From positions 186,001-250,000 of the forward strand of contig CAWARU010000002.1 of the NCBI GenBank assembly GCA_963784575.1: DNA of 64,000 bases. Reading direction: 5' to 3'. This document shows, one piece after another, positions 1 through 8,465 of the stretch. Source of the DNA: CAWARU01 sp963784575 (GTDB lineage Bacteria; Pseudomonadota; Gammaproteobacteria; UBA6186; Azoamicaceae). How positions within the stretch are numbered: the stretch's first letter is position 1; the number at the start of each line of letters is the position of its first letter. The notes below the pieces were generated by a model, which was given only the letters and a program-made list of their open reading frames with translations, was not told the DNA's origin and ran no database searches. Made by a program: the position numbers and the translations under genes.

Positions 1-22
1 TAGGTGGGATCTAAAAGGTATT

Positions 23-168
23 TAGGGCCTGTTGACAATTCTACTATGTTGGCCATAAATCATTGATTTCTTGTGCTCCGTTGCTCATTTATTTCAATAT
101 AAACTGCGCTACGGTGCTCAGAAATCAATGATTTCTGGCTCAACCTAGCGAATTGTCAACAGGCCCTA
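23..168. repeat. MITE-like foldback element, copy A (146 bp)
   Basis: The element is bounded by inverted termini TAGGGCCTGTTGACAATT (23-40) and its exact complement (151-168), with TA at both outer ends, as expected for a TA target-site duplication. Inside, a second inverted pair of 15 bp lies at 57-71 and 120-134, so most of the element can fold into one long hairpin. It has no coding capacity. It matches copy D (56199-56421) over about 128 bp with one visible mismatch and lacks an internal block that copy D has. Its right end supplies the TAG stop codon of the MazF-like toxin. Confidence 0.85.
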
Positions 169-516
169 ATATTTAGAAGTATTTAATAATATATGTTTTT
201 TAATGTTTTGAATAAGTTCTACAATATCTACTGCGGATAGATTTCCGATTTGATCGATTACTAACCTCATATCAATAGTAAATATTTTCTGGCGAATAAG
301 GCAATCCTTCTTTAATCCAGTAGATTCCAAATTGATAATTTTATGATCACCAAACCAGGGGCTATGCAGAGTACTCGTGATCATTAATAATGTTATATGA
401 CCATTGTGGGCCTGAAATTCTTGAGAGCTGAGGACTACAGCAGGACGTCTTTTATTCTTGGATGAATCAGTGAATGGGAAGGGAACTGTTAAGATTGCAA
501 AAGGATTATAAATCAT
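166..516 (-). CDS. MazF/PemK-family toxin, probable endoribonuclease
   Basis: About 116 residues, the usual MazF size. The N-terminal part carries the family pattern FPFTDSSKNKRRPAVVLS, an RxP-type core strand of the MazF/PemK fold, with ITS and LIRQ strands later. MazF toxins cleave mRNA and are neutralised by a cognate antitoxin. I take the ATG at 516: it overlaps the stop of the upstream antitoxin gene, which is typical of translational coupling, and gives the normal length. An upstream start at 591 would read through most of the antitoxin C-terminus and is unlikely. The stop codon TAG lies in the end of the adjacent foldback repeat. RNase activity and target site cannot be read from the sequence. 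Confidence 0.85.
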   Translation of the reverse strand: MIYNPFAILTVPFPFTDSSKNKRRPAVVLSSQEFQAHNGHITLLMITSTLHSPWFGDHKIINLESTGLKKDCLIRQKIFTIDMRLVIDQIGNLSAVDIVELIQNIKKHILLNTSKY

Positions 517-739
517 CGAATGCCTCATCATCTTCCTTGGAATTCCATTCTGATAATGTACTTGATAGGTTTCTATGATAATCATAATCAAAAGGCTTTA
601 ATTTTTTTATGATAACTTCTCCCTCTCTAATAACCTCAAATACAATCTTGTCTCCTGGTTTTAAATCCAATTCATTACGAATTTCGATAGGAATTGTGGC
701 CTGGCCTTTTTGAGTTATCGTAGAATTACTTAAATTCAT
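506..739 (-). CDS. AbrB/MazE-type antitoxin
   Basis: 77 residues. The N-terminal half has the swapped-hairpin AbrB/SpoVT signature (TITQKGQATIPIEIRNEL, then LKPGDKIVFEV), a DNA-binding fold. The acidic C-terminus (residues about 55-77, ending DDEAFDDL) is the usual toxin-binding tail. The ATG at 739 is chosen because GGAG lies 6 nt upstream; the in-frame TTG at 751 overlaps that ribosome site. The gene precedes and overlaps the MazF-like toxin, the standard antitoxin-first order. Antitoxins of this family usually repress their own promoter, and repeated ATTAC motifs lie just upstream. Confidence 0.88.
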   Translation of the reverse strand: MNLSNSTITQKGQATIPIEIRNELDLKPGDKIVFEVIREGEVIIKKLKPFDYDYHRNLSSTLSEWNSKEDDEAFDDL

Positions 740-751
740 AACAATCTCCAA

Positions 752-782
752 GTAATGATGTATTACAGTATTACTACATTAC
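752..782. promoter_or_regulatory. Candidate operator upstream of the toxin-antitoxin operon
   Basis: Three ATTAC motifs begin at 762, 770 and 778, spaced exactly 8 bp apart. The first also pairs with GTAAT at 752-756 as an inverted repeat. The cluster begins 13 bp upstream of the antitoxin start codon. MazE/AbrB-type antitoxins commonly bind such repeats to repress their operon. The role is inferred from position and pattern only. Confidence 0.35.
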
Positions 783-907
783 TATTATAGATATCTATTT
801 TGTGATATAAAACTGTATTTTTATATAGATAGACTCTGTCCCTATCATTCTAGTAGAATAGTAGGATAGCTTAATTTTTATTTAAACAATTATATCTGAG
901 GCATAAC

Positions 908-1291
908 TTGCAGTATTGGCTATTTTTATTGGGCGCAATAGTTTTTGAGGTACTGGGTACCTTAACCATGAAATATACCGTTGTAGATGCACCGATTGTG
1001 GGCATTATCATCATGTATATTATGCTGGGACTTTCCTATTATGCTTTTGCGATTGCTATCAAGCGCATTCATTTGGCGGTTGCTTATGGGGCTTGGGAGA
1101 GCCTTGGGCTGGTACTGATTTCAGTGTGTTGCTTTCTTTTCTTTGAAGAACCGATAAATTTCTTAAAAATAGCGGGGATTGCGGCCATTATTACGGGGAT
1201 TGTCTTGCTCAAAGTGGGAAGCTTTGAAGGGAAAGACAATGATAATAACAGAGAAGAGCAAGATTTCTGCAACAAGGGAGGAGCAAAGTAA
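908..1291 (+). CDS. mdtJ: SMR-family spermidine exporter subunit MdtJ
   Basis: 127 residues, four membrane segments, small multidrug resistance family. It carries the membrane-embedded Glu14 and Trp63 (motif AYGAWESLG) conserved in this family, and resembles E. coli MdtJ along its length, including the hydrophilic C-terminal tail. MdtJ and MdtI act together as a heteromeric inner-membrane exporter of spermidine driven by protons. Translation appears to start at TTG 908, with GAGG about 6 nt upstream. mdtI follows with no gap. The tail (residues about 105-127) is charged and overlaps a GGAGGA site that serves mdtI. Confidence 0.88.
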   Translation: MQYWLFLLGAIVFEVLGTLTMKYTVVDAPIVGIIIMYIMLGLSYYAFAIAIKRIHLAVAYGAWESLGLVLISVCCFLFFEEPINFLKIAGIAAIITGIVLLKVGSFEGKDNDNNREEQDFCNKGGAK

Positions 1292-1624
1292 ATGTTACCG
1301 GGCTTTGATTTCACCCATATTCTCTACCTTGCGCTTGCCATCATTTTGGAAATTACGGCTAATGTACTCTTAAAATTATCTTCAGGGATAAAACATAAAA
1401 CTCTATTTATTACGGCAATACTCTGCGTTTTAGGGTCATTCACCAGTTTAAGCTTCGCAATTCAAGGCATTCATTTGTCGGTTGCTTATGCTATTTGGGG
1501 TGGATTTGGTTTAATTGCAACTGCATTATTTGGTACGCTATTATTCAATGAATACCTGAAACCTGCTGGTTGGCTAGGGATAGTTTCAATCATGATAGGC
1601 ATGATTCTCATTAAATTTGCTTAA
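1292..1624 (+). CDS. mdtI: SMR-family spermidine exporter subunit MdtI
   Basis: 110 residues, four membrane segments. Glu20 in the first helix and Trp69 in AYAIWGGFG match the SMR active-site pattern, and the sequence parallels E. coli MdtI (LALAIxLEIxANVxLK near the N-terminus, LxVAYAxWGGFG in helix 3). It is the partner of mdtJ: the ATG follows the mdtJ stop codon directly and GGAGGA lies within the end of mdtJ. The pair probably forms a heterodimeric spermidine or cation exporter in the inner membrane. Confidence 0.9.
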   Translation: MLPGFDFTHILYLALAIILEITANVLLKLSSGIKHKTLFITAILCVLGSFTSLSFAIQGIHLSVAYAIWGGFGLIATALFGTLLFNEYLKPAGWLGIVSIMIGMILIKFA

Positions 1625-1729
1625 GATTCTCATTAAAATTCTAAAATTAATTCTAAAATATCCTAATTTATATTGAAAATTAAACGATACTATTCTTGAT
1701 CTTGTAAAGAAAAGGTAACTGTTCATCGG

Positions 1730-2962
1730 ATGATCAAGAAACTGTCTGAGAGTGAAGAAAAGCACGAAATTGGAAAGCTTCTAAAGAAAGAGACGCTGTT
1801 CCAAGGATTAGATCATGCTTTATTAAATGAGTTTATCCATTACCTTAAAATCGTCACTTTAAAGGCACATAGACCTATCTCTGAAACTAAAAAGAAATTA
1901 ATTGATGATAATTTGGTAATAGTCGCGGAAGGATTGATAGTTGCAACGCGGGGTAAGGAACAAGAACTCACTCCGCCAGAAACTAAAGCTTATGGCCGTG
2001 GTGATGTTATCAACATAATGTCACTCTTAGATCTGAAATTTCCAGTTCAAATCAGTTCAGTTGAAGAAGATAGCAAATTATTAATTATCGATTTAGATAA
2101 ACTCGAACAAAACCCGAAATTCACGCAAATAAAAGCAATTATTGTCGGAAATATCACCAAATATGCCTCTGAGCGTCTTCATTATATCGAGCGTGTATTA
2201 AGCAATGTCAATGAGGTCACCATGCGTACCATACAGCAGCGCATGGAAGACTCAAAAGTGAAGCTTGCATTTGGAACGTTTGTTGTCAGAATCATCATTA
2301 TCCTTTGCTTATATACGCTGAGCTTGCGCGGCTTGAGATTGGTAGAGCATATGATAGGAAATACTTCTATAATCTCGGTTTCCATCATCATTGTGACAGC
2401 GCTCGCTATCTATGACACGATGTTAAAGACTGGACTTTCTATGGTAGAGTTTGGTTTAACAACCCGCAATTGGAAACGAGCCACCATAGAAAGTTTATTG
2501 GTGACAATTCCTCTATTGCTATATATAGGATTTTTAAAATACTTATTTATCTCCTTCGATACGAATTACAGTAAATTGCCCTTAGTTGAGATAAATACTG
2601 GGTTTGATCGTTACTTTAATGTAATTTCCTGGCCGCAAATTATTATTATGATCTTTTATGTGATCTTTGCTCCCTTACAGGAATTCATCATTCGAGGCGG
2701 CTTGCAAGGCTCACTCTTTTGGTTTTTGTCTGGTTCAGAACAAAGTAGAAACTGGACAGCTATTATATTATCTAATTTGATATTCATTACTTTTCACGCG
2801 CATGTTTCCTTAGCATTTGCACTTGCTACCTTTGTACCAGGGCTGGTGTGGGGATGGCTTTATTCTAGGCATAAAACGTTGATAGGGGTATCGATCTCTC
2901 ATATTATTTTGGGGCTTCTTGTTATATTCTTTATGGGAGTCAACGAGATCGCGGGATCATAA
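1730..2962 (+). CDS. Membrane protein with cNMP-binding-like N-terminus and CPBP (CAAX protease-like) C-terminus
   Basis: 410 residues. Residues about 20-150 look like a cyclic-nucleotide-binding type beta-roll (ETLFQGLDHALLNEF start, then VAEGLIVATRG and GRGDVINI), though no clear phosphate-binding cassette is visible. Residues about 180-405 form some seven or eight membrane segments with a CPBP intramembrane-protease pattern: QEFIIR at 317-322 where the canonical motif is EExxxR, FxxxH at 352-356, and His391 in the last motif. The first motif Glu is replaced by Gln, so catalysis is uncertain. CPBP proteins serve in prenyl-protein processing, bacteriocin immunity or unknown roles. It stands alone between mdtI and a convergent gene. 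Confidence 0.7.
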   Translation: MIKKLSESEEKHEIGKLLKKETLFQGLDHALLNEFIHYLKIVTLKAHRPISETKKKLIDDNLVIVAEGLIVATRGKEQELTPPETKAYGRGDVINIMSLLDLKFPVQISSVEEDSKLLIIDLDKLEQNPKFTQIKAIIVGNITKYASERLHYIERVLSNVNEVTMRTIQQRMEDSKVKLAFGTFVVRIIIILCLYTLSLRGLRLVEHMIGNTSIISVSIIIVTALAIYDTMLKTGLSMVEFGLTTRNWKRATIESLLVTIPLLLYIGFLKYLFISFDTNYSKLPLVEINTGFDRYFNVISWPQIIIMIFYVIFAPLQEFIIRGGLQGSLFWFLSGSEQSRNWTAIILSNLIFITFHAHVSLAFALATFVPGLVWGWLYSRHKTLIGVSISHIILGLLVIFFMGVNEIAGS

Positions 2963-2987
2963 CCGTTATCGCACTGCCATTGAATAT

Positions 2988-5552
2988 TTAAGTGAATTTA
3001 GATTTACTTTCAGGTTTCTTATCCTTCTCAGTTGCATACAACCAATCTCTTAAGCCAGTTGCAGAATTTTGGGCACGATTATATAAACTTGAAAAACTAC
3101 CGCTAAGCCCGAGAGGCTGGCTTTCTGCAGCAACTGCAACTGCAGTCACCACATTAGCCCCGACTCTGACTCCTGTCCCAATTTCATCAGCATTTTCCGC
3201 AACAGTCGATACTGCAGCAGCAGAAAGACCTAAGCCCACGCCAACGGCCCCGCCCATCACTATGGGGCTTGCCAATGCTGCAACTTTGAGCGTTGTCGTT
3301 CCCCCTGGAACATTGTCTTCTACTTTTCGTTTTAGAGAAGATACGCCTTCTGCAGTGCCATCCGCTAAGAATTGCAAAGTATTGGTGCCATTGCTTCTCG
3401 CAGTGCTCAAATTATGCAGAAATTGGATCATTGGCCTTCTGATAGATTCCAAGAGTTTATCAGGAATTGATTGTATTGGGGAAACAAGGGTCCTGATTTC
3501 TTCTTCGTCTTTTACTGTCTCATATTGTGCGGAGACAAGTGCATTCAGTACGCCGTCTGGACTTTCCTGCTCATCAACTTTATCGACATCGATAATTGCT
3601 TTATCCCAACATGCCATGAGTTTAGCGGTTTCTTCATGGATTTTAGTGACATTGATTTTATTATAGGACAGCTCTGAAGTGATGACACCCTCGAGGAGCG
3701 CCTCAGTAAAGAGTTTTTTATCTTGATCGTCGTGAAAGTATACCCATTCATCAAATTCTGATTTCTGATGAAGGATCAAAAAACGAATCAGGTTGTCGAT
3801 TCTTTCATCGGTAATTTCATTAGAGATTGACATAATGATTTCAAGAAGACGTTTCGGAAAGATAAGCCCAAGAAAATTCTCAAGCATTTCTCTGCTGATA
3901 GAACGCTTATAGCGGATGGTTGAAAGCACGAAAATCAAATTTGGGGCATGAATTTGCAATATGTCGCGCTCAGCGGATGATAGCTGCCTTTTAAAAATGT
4001 CCTCCCACCATAGAGCTTCTGCTGATTTTTTTTGAGCTTGTGCCAAATCTTGCTGTGGTTGTGCTTCAGAGGCAATTTCAGAAATTTTTTCGTTTTCTTT
4101 ATTCTCTTTGTTGTCTTTGTTTTCTTCGCCATCTTTACTTTTCTGCACTTCTTTACTTAACTTAAGTTCTTGAGTCAATTTTACAATCGCAGGCGCCTCT
4201 GCCCTTTCCTCTTCCCGTCTTCGAATCCTACTTTCAATCCGAAGAGCAATCCTATCTATTGCAGGATCTATCAAGTGAGGGCGATAGACACTGGAAAAAT
4301 TCAAGCCTTTTTCCTTATAATCTTCTTCTCGAAGATTCCAAATTTTCATATAATTAGAAACAATACAAAACTTGTAAACAAGGTTCGCAATGGCTAAATT
4401 AAACACTGGATCGTTCATGCCAAGATAGTGATTGCAAATTCTTTGAACCGCATCGTAAGCACCAAAATAGGCTATACCCTCACCCAAAAAGCGAAAATTA
4501 CGATGTCCCTGGATATTTTGGAGATGTTGGTTTGATATCCCCATAGCTAAAAGCTGACTCGCCCCGAGATCTTTCCCCAAGATTCTGGCTCGAAGCAGCC
4601 ATCCAGCCACGGTAAACAATCGTGATCCAATGAAGACATGATTAAATAAGAGTAGTGACAATACAATCAGATCCTTGGCCGTGGCCTCCATACTGCTGAA
4701 AATTTTGAAGCGGATCAGATTTTTAAGTGCAGCGGGTCTTGGATCTATGGAGAGCAAGCGCTTTTGATCACATAATTCTTTTAATTGTATATGGCTATCA
4801 CTGCTTAAGGGCGGCTTGATTTCAGATCTCATGGCATGCTCATTGATGAGCGTGTTGTTGAAGGCATCCTCATAAAAAAAGTTCAGGCACTTTTTTCCGA
4901 GTATTTTGCTGATTTCTTTGATTGTTTTTCTGAACTGATAAGCAACTAAAAGATTAGAAACCAAAAGAACGTAATAAAGCTTGGGACCTGCAGCATTATC
5001 TTCATCTTCGATAAATTCATCTAATGATAAAACCTTTGGAGATGCCATGGCATATCGCAAGACGATATCAGGTCCTCTCACTAATAAGGTGCCCACCCCA
5101 ACGAATAAGACATTCAAGCCTACTCCTCGGAAAAAAACGCCGTTCAGGTTTCCGCTCCAAATAGCTCGAAAAGTCAAGGGAATTGGATTCTGTCGAGAAG
5201 GCAAGAAAGTGGCTGCAACATCAAAAAATCCACCAACAGTATCACTTATTGCCGCAACCAAAGTCGTGCCTAATTTGCTTGCGGCAAAATGTATTTCTTC
5301 TCTGGATTCTTTTAATATTAATTGGGAATTGATGCCAATTTTTCTAAGAATTGCGGAGGTAATAGGATATCTGCCTTGCAGATAGATGTCGAGTCTTTGC
5401 GCTAATGCATCTAATCGATTATTGGTGGCTTCTCTCAAGGAATTCCATCTGCGCCGACACAATGCTCTAGCGGAATTTAGGCGATTATGAGTACTGTCTC
5501 TCAGTGAATTCCAGCCACGATTGACTGCTTTTCTAATAAAATCAGGTATCAT
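2988..5552 (-). CDS. Large protein of unknown function, candidate effector
   Basis: About 854 residues; no family recognised. The N-terminus is basic and contains two similar stretches (GWNSLRDSTHNRLNSAR and RWNSLREATNNRLDALA). Several hydrophobic segments follow (residues about 90-170, 200 and 300-330), then a highly charged K/E/N-rich linker (about 460-520) and a Gly/Ala-rich segment near residue 790 that could cross a membrane. The protein ends SKSKFT, the basic tail with penultimate Phe shared with other large proteins in this window. The ATG at 5552 is preferred over 5567 because GAGGG precedes it. A vague resemblance of the first hydrophobic block to mitochondrial carriers is not strong enough to name it. 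Confidence 0.6.
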   Translation of the reverse strand: MIPDFIRKAVNRGWNSLRDSTHNRLNSARALCRRRWNSLREATNNRLDALAQRLDIYLQGRYPITSAILRKIGINSQLILKESREEIHFAASKLGTTLVAAISDTVGGFFDVAATFLPSRQNPIPLTFRAIWSGNLNGVFFRGVGLNVLFVGVGTLLVRGPDIVLRYAMASPKVLSLDEFIEDEDNAAGPKLYYVLLVSNLLVAYQFRKTIKEISKILGKKCLNFFYEDAFNNTLINEHAMRSEIKPPLSSDSHIQLKELCDQKRLLSIDPRPAALKNLIRFKIFSSMEATAKDLIVLSLLLFNHVFIGSRLFTVAGWLLRARILGKDLGASQLLAMGISNQHLQNIQGHRNFRFLGEGIAYFGAYDAVQRICNHYLGMNDPVFNLAIANLVYKFCIVSNYMKIWNLREEDYKEKGLNFSSVYRPHLIDPAIDRIALRIESRIRRREEERAEAPAIVKLTQELKLSKEVQKSKDGEENKDNKENKENEKISEIASEAQPQQDLAQAQKKSAEALWWEDIFKRQLSSAERDILQIHAPNLIFVLSTIRYKRSISREMLENFLGLIFPKRLLEIIMSISNEITDERIDNLIRFLILHQKSEFDEWVYFHDDQDKKLFTEALLEGVITSELSYNKINVTKIHEETAKLMACWDKAIIDVDKVDEQESPDGVLNALVSAQYETVKDEEEIRTLVSPIQSIPDKLLESIRRPMIQFLHNLSTARSNGTNTLQFLADGTAEGVSSLKRKVEDNVPGGTTTLKVAALASPIVMGGAVGVGLGLSAAAVSTVAENADEIGTGVRVGANVVTAVAVAAESQPLGLSGSFSSLYNRAQNSATGLRDWLYATEKDKKPESKSKFT

Positions 5553-5579
5553 GATTATGACCCTCATAATATAATGAGC

Positions 5580-5611
5580 TAGGGCCTGTTGACAATTGTC
5601 AACAGGCCCTA
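5580..5611. repeat. MITE-like element, copy B: ends only (32 bp perfect palindrome)
   Basis: TAGGGCCTGTTGACAA followed directly by its exact reverse complement, flanked by TA on both sides. These are the two termini of copies A and D with the interior missing. It sits between the SulP gene and the downstream large gene on the same strand. It could form a stem in RNA, but no T-run follows, so I do not call it a terminator. Confidence 0.8.
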
Positions 5612-5637
5612 ATTATCCTGCAGATTTATTTTCTGAG

Positions 5638-7224
5638 TCAACCAGCTACTTGGTTGGGCACTTTCCGGGCTGAAAGAGGATGATTATAGAAGGGAATGAG
5701 TTCTTGATTGTCTGAAATCGTAATGGAAACATCATGAAATTCTCTATTGATATTTTTGAGCTTATTTATAACGGTATGATCCAAAAATGTTGTCATACTC
5801 AAATCTATCGTAATGGCTTTTGATTGATTCACTGCCTGGGAGACCTTCTTTTTTAATTTTAAATAACTGATAAAAGTCAAGGAACCTTCAACTCTTATCT
5901 GAAGGCCATTCGGTAGCATCTCTGTAGTAATAATTGGAGAAAACAACCCCTTTATATGTTTCTCTCTGATAACATGCATCAAAAACTGCAAGCCTATACC
6001 TACAAGCACACCTGCCAAAAGATCTACAGTGAGCGTTATGAAACAGGTGAGGAGAAAAATGCTAAATTGATCCTTCCCTACTTTATAAGCATGAATAAAT
6101 TCTTTCGGGGAAGCGAGTTTAATGCCGACAGCGATCAATAAAGCGGCTAATGCTGCTAAGGGAATAAAATTCATGACACTTGGTAGCAGTAAGGCTGCAA
6201 TGAGCATAAACATGCCATGAAAGAAATTTGCTTTAACAGAAACTGCACCATAGTCCATGTTTGCCTTACTTCGAACAATTTCTGAAATCATCGGCATGCC
6301 GCCAATAAAGCTGCTTACTATATTTCCGATACCAAGCACGCTGAGATCGCGATTCAAATTCGAGGGCTTTCTTTGTGTTCCGAGTGAATCTATAGCGCAT
6401 ACCGTCAATACGGATTCAATGGAGCCAATCACAGCAAGGAGCAGGATATATTTCAGGCTTAAAGGAGAGAAAATCACGGAAAAATCTGGCAATTGAATGG
6501 CAGTCCAAAGTTCAGCTGGCAAATTGATGAAGAAAGATGGCGAAAGTACATAAGTTTTGTCAAAGAGATTTAATGATTCTCTTGAATTTAAATCAAAGTA
6601 GATAGAAAAAGGAATGACACAAAGCAATACAACCATAGAGGACGGAATTGCGGACAATTGTCGAATTTTCGGGAGTATCAGCACCATAGCAAATGAGAGT
6701 AAACCAATGAGGGTAATAGGAAGGTTTGCTTCCATCACATGAAACGGCAATTGTGACAGTAATTCAAGGGGATTTGATGACTGTGGCGTGATACCCAGTA
6801 AAGTATAACTTTGTTTTGAAACAATAATGATGCCAATAGCAGTCAATAATCCATGAATGACAAAAGTAGGTATGATTTCTGCAATGACTGCTTTTCTAAG
6901 TTGACCAATCACAACCTGAATGAAACCCGCAACCACCCCCACAGCGAGCGTTCTTTTATATCCAAGAAAGCTATCCCCTGCGCCTAATTGATTCACAGCC
7001 CCGAGGACTATCACTACAAGGCCCGCGGCAGGCCCTTTAATCGCCAATTCTGCACCCCCAAAGAGCGCGCATACCATGCCCCCTACTATGGCAGTCATAA
7101 TCCCAGCTATGGGAGGAAAATTCGATAAACTGGCTATCCCAAGGCAAAGCGGCAGGGCTAATAGAAAGACGCAAAAGCCTGCTATTAAATCATTTTTTAG
7201 AGACGTTTTCACAGTTTTAAACAT
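5638..7224 (-). CDS. SulP-family inorganic anion transporter
   Basis: 528 residues. The N-terminus (NDLIAGFCVFLLALPLCLGIA, then PPIAGIMTAIVGG and IKGPAAGL) is the SulP/SLC26 signature, followed by ten or more membrane segments to about residue 410. A C-terminal soluble part (about 430-510, with ITIDLSMTTFLDHTVINKL) is a STAS-like domain. SulP proteins carry sulfate, bicarbonate or other anions; this length and short STAS resemble the bicarbonate/sulfate-type members, but the substrate cannot be decided. It is divergent from the ArsP-like permease at 7308, with about 80 bp between them. Confidence 0.85.
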   Translation of the reverse strand: MFKTVKTSLKNDLIAGFCVFLLALPLCLGIASLSNFPPIAGIMTAIVGGMVCALFGGAELAIKGPAAGLVVIVLGAVNQLGAGDSFLGYKRTLAVGVVAGFIQVVIGQLRKAVIAEIIPTFVIHGLLTAIGIIIVSKQSYTLLGITPQSSNPLELLSQLPFHVMEANLPITLIGLLSFAMVLILPKIRQLSAIPSSMVVLLCVIPFSIYFDLNSRESLNLFDKTYVLSPSFFINLPAELWTAIQLPDFSVIFSPLSLKYILLLAVIGSIESVLTVCAIDSLGTQRKPSNLNRDLSVLGIGNIVSSFIGGMPMISEIVRSKANMDYGAVSVKANFFHGMFMLIAALLLPSVMNFIPLAALAALLIAVGIKLASPKEFIHAYKVGKDQFSIFLLTCFITLTVDLLAGVLVGIGLQFLMHVIREKHIKGLFSPIITTEMLPNGLQIRVEGSLTFISYLKLKKKVSQAVNQSKAITIDLSMTTFLDHTVINKLKNINREFHDVSITISDNQELIPFYNHPLSARKVPNQVAG

Positions 7225-7307
7225 GGAGCTATAGTAACATAGAGACTGGGTATTTTCCAGGGGTAAAAAAAGTCATGCATGAACATTGAGATTGGTGAAG
7301 GTACGTG

Positions 7308-8444
7308 ATGGTGATAGAAGCCTTGCTTGAAGCGCTCCGAATAGTATTTTTTATGTTTTGGGAAATTTTCTGGGCATTGGTCCTTGGGTTTGCCTTGTCA
7401 GGTATGGTACAGGCCCTTGTTTCCAAAAAGGAAATGAACAAATTACTCCCAGACAATTCCCCAAAATCTATCTTAATTGCCTGTGGCTTAGGAGCTGCAT
7501 CTTCTTCTTGCTCCTATGCAGCCGTGGCGCTGACACGTTCCGTGATTCGAAAAGGCGGGGATTTTATCGCTGCCATGGCATTTCAAATGGCTTCCACGAA
7601 TCTCGTCATTGAGCTTGGTATCATCATGATCCTACTTCTAGGCTGGAATTTTTTTGCAGCAGAAATTATGGGCGGTTTTTTATTGGTTGCCATCATGACG
7701 CTACTGTTTCGGGTATTGGTGAGCAAAAATCTTATTCAGGCTGCAAAAACTCAAGCTGAAATGGGACGTTCCGGTAAAATGGAAGCACATGCCACAATGG
7801 ACATGGCAGTGACTGAAGGTCCCTTTTTCAAGCGACTGTTCTCGAGGAAAGGCATTACTGCAACCAGCCATTATTTTGTGATGGATTGGCTCGCCATTTG
7901 GAAAGACATTGTCTTAGGCTTGTTAATAGCAGGTGCTCTCGCCGCCTGGGTCCCAAACGAATTTTGGTTAAAGTTTTTTATGGAATCACACCCAAGCCTT
8001 GCTAAGATTTGGGGACCTCTCATAGGACCGGTGGTTGCTATTTTTTCTTTTGTGTGCTCGATTGGCAATGTACCCTTGGCAGTGGTACTTTGGAATGGGG
8101 GTATTAGCTTCGGGGGGGTGATAGCCTTTATTTATGCTGATCTCATCATCATTCCCATCCTTCATATTTATTATAAATACTATGGATTGAAAATGGCAGC
8201 CTATATATTTTTAATTTACTATGCTGCAATGGTTATTGCGGCACTGTTAATCGAATTTGTATTTGAATATTTGAATCTAATTCCCGATCGATCTGCGAGA
8301 GGTATGGTGCAATTGGAACAAATGTCGATTCGATTCAATTACACCATGATTCTCAATATCTTGTTTGGAAGCCTCATGCTCTTCTTCATTTATTGGTTTT
8401 TCAGAACCAATGGCAGAAAAATGTTGATGATGATGAAAGATTGA
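7308..8444 (+). CDS. Predicted permease, ArsP-like (DUF318/UPF0718)
   Basis: 378 residues and about eight to ten membrane segments arranged as two halves. The first half contains the signature GLGAASSSCSYAAVALTRS followed by GGDFIAAMAFQMASTNLV, and the second half a related SFVCSIGNVPLAVVLWNGG. This pattern belongs to the permease family that includes ArsP, an exporter of trivalent organoarsenicals. A Cys is present in each signature. The ATG at 7308 (GAAGG upstream) is chosen over GTG 7305. No arsenic regulator or other ars gene is near, so the true substrate is open. Confidence 0.78.
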   Translation: MVIEALLEALRIVFFMFWEIFWALVLGFALSGMVQALVSKKEMNKLLPDNSPKSILIACGLGAASSSCSYAAVALTRSVIRKGGDFIAAMAFQMASTNLVIELGIIMILLLGWNFFAAEIMGGFLLVAIMTLLFRVLVSKNLIQAAKTQAEMGRSGKMEAHATMDMAVTEGPFFKRLFSRKGITATSHYFVMDWLAIWKDIVLGLLIAGALAAWVPNEFWLKFFMESHPSLAKIWGPLIGPVVAIFSFVCSIGNVPLAVVLWNGGISFGGVIAFIYADLIIIPILHIYYKYYGLKMAAYIFLIYYAAMVIAALLIEFVFEYLNLIPDRSARGMVQLEQMSIRFNYTMILNILFGSLMLFFIYWFFRTNGRKMLMMMKD

Positions 8445-8465
8445 TACTCGATGCATCACTGCTCT

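Noticed and set aside
5580..5611. Palindrome as a transcription terminator
   Set aside because: It is exactly the two ends of the foldback element and no T-run follows.
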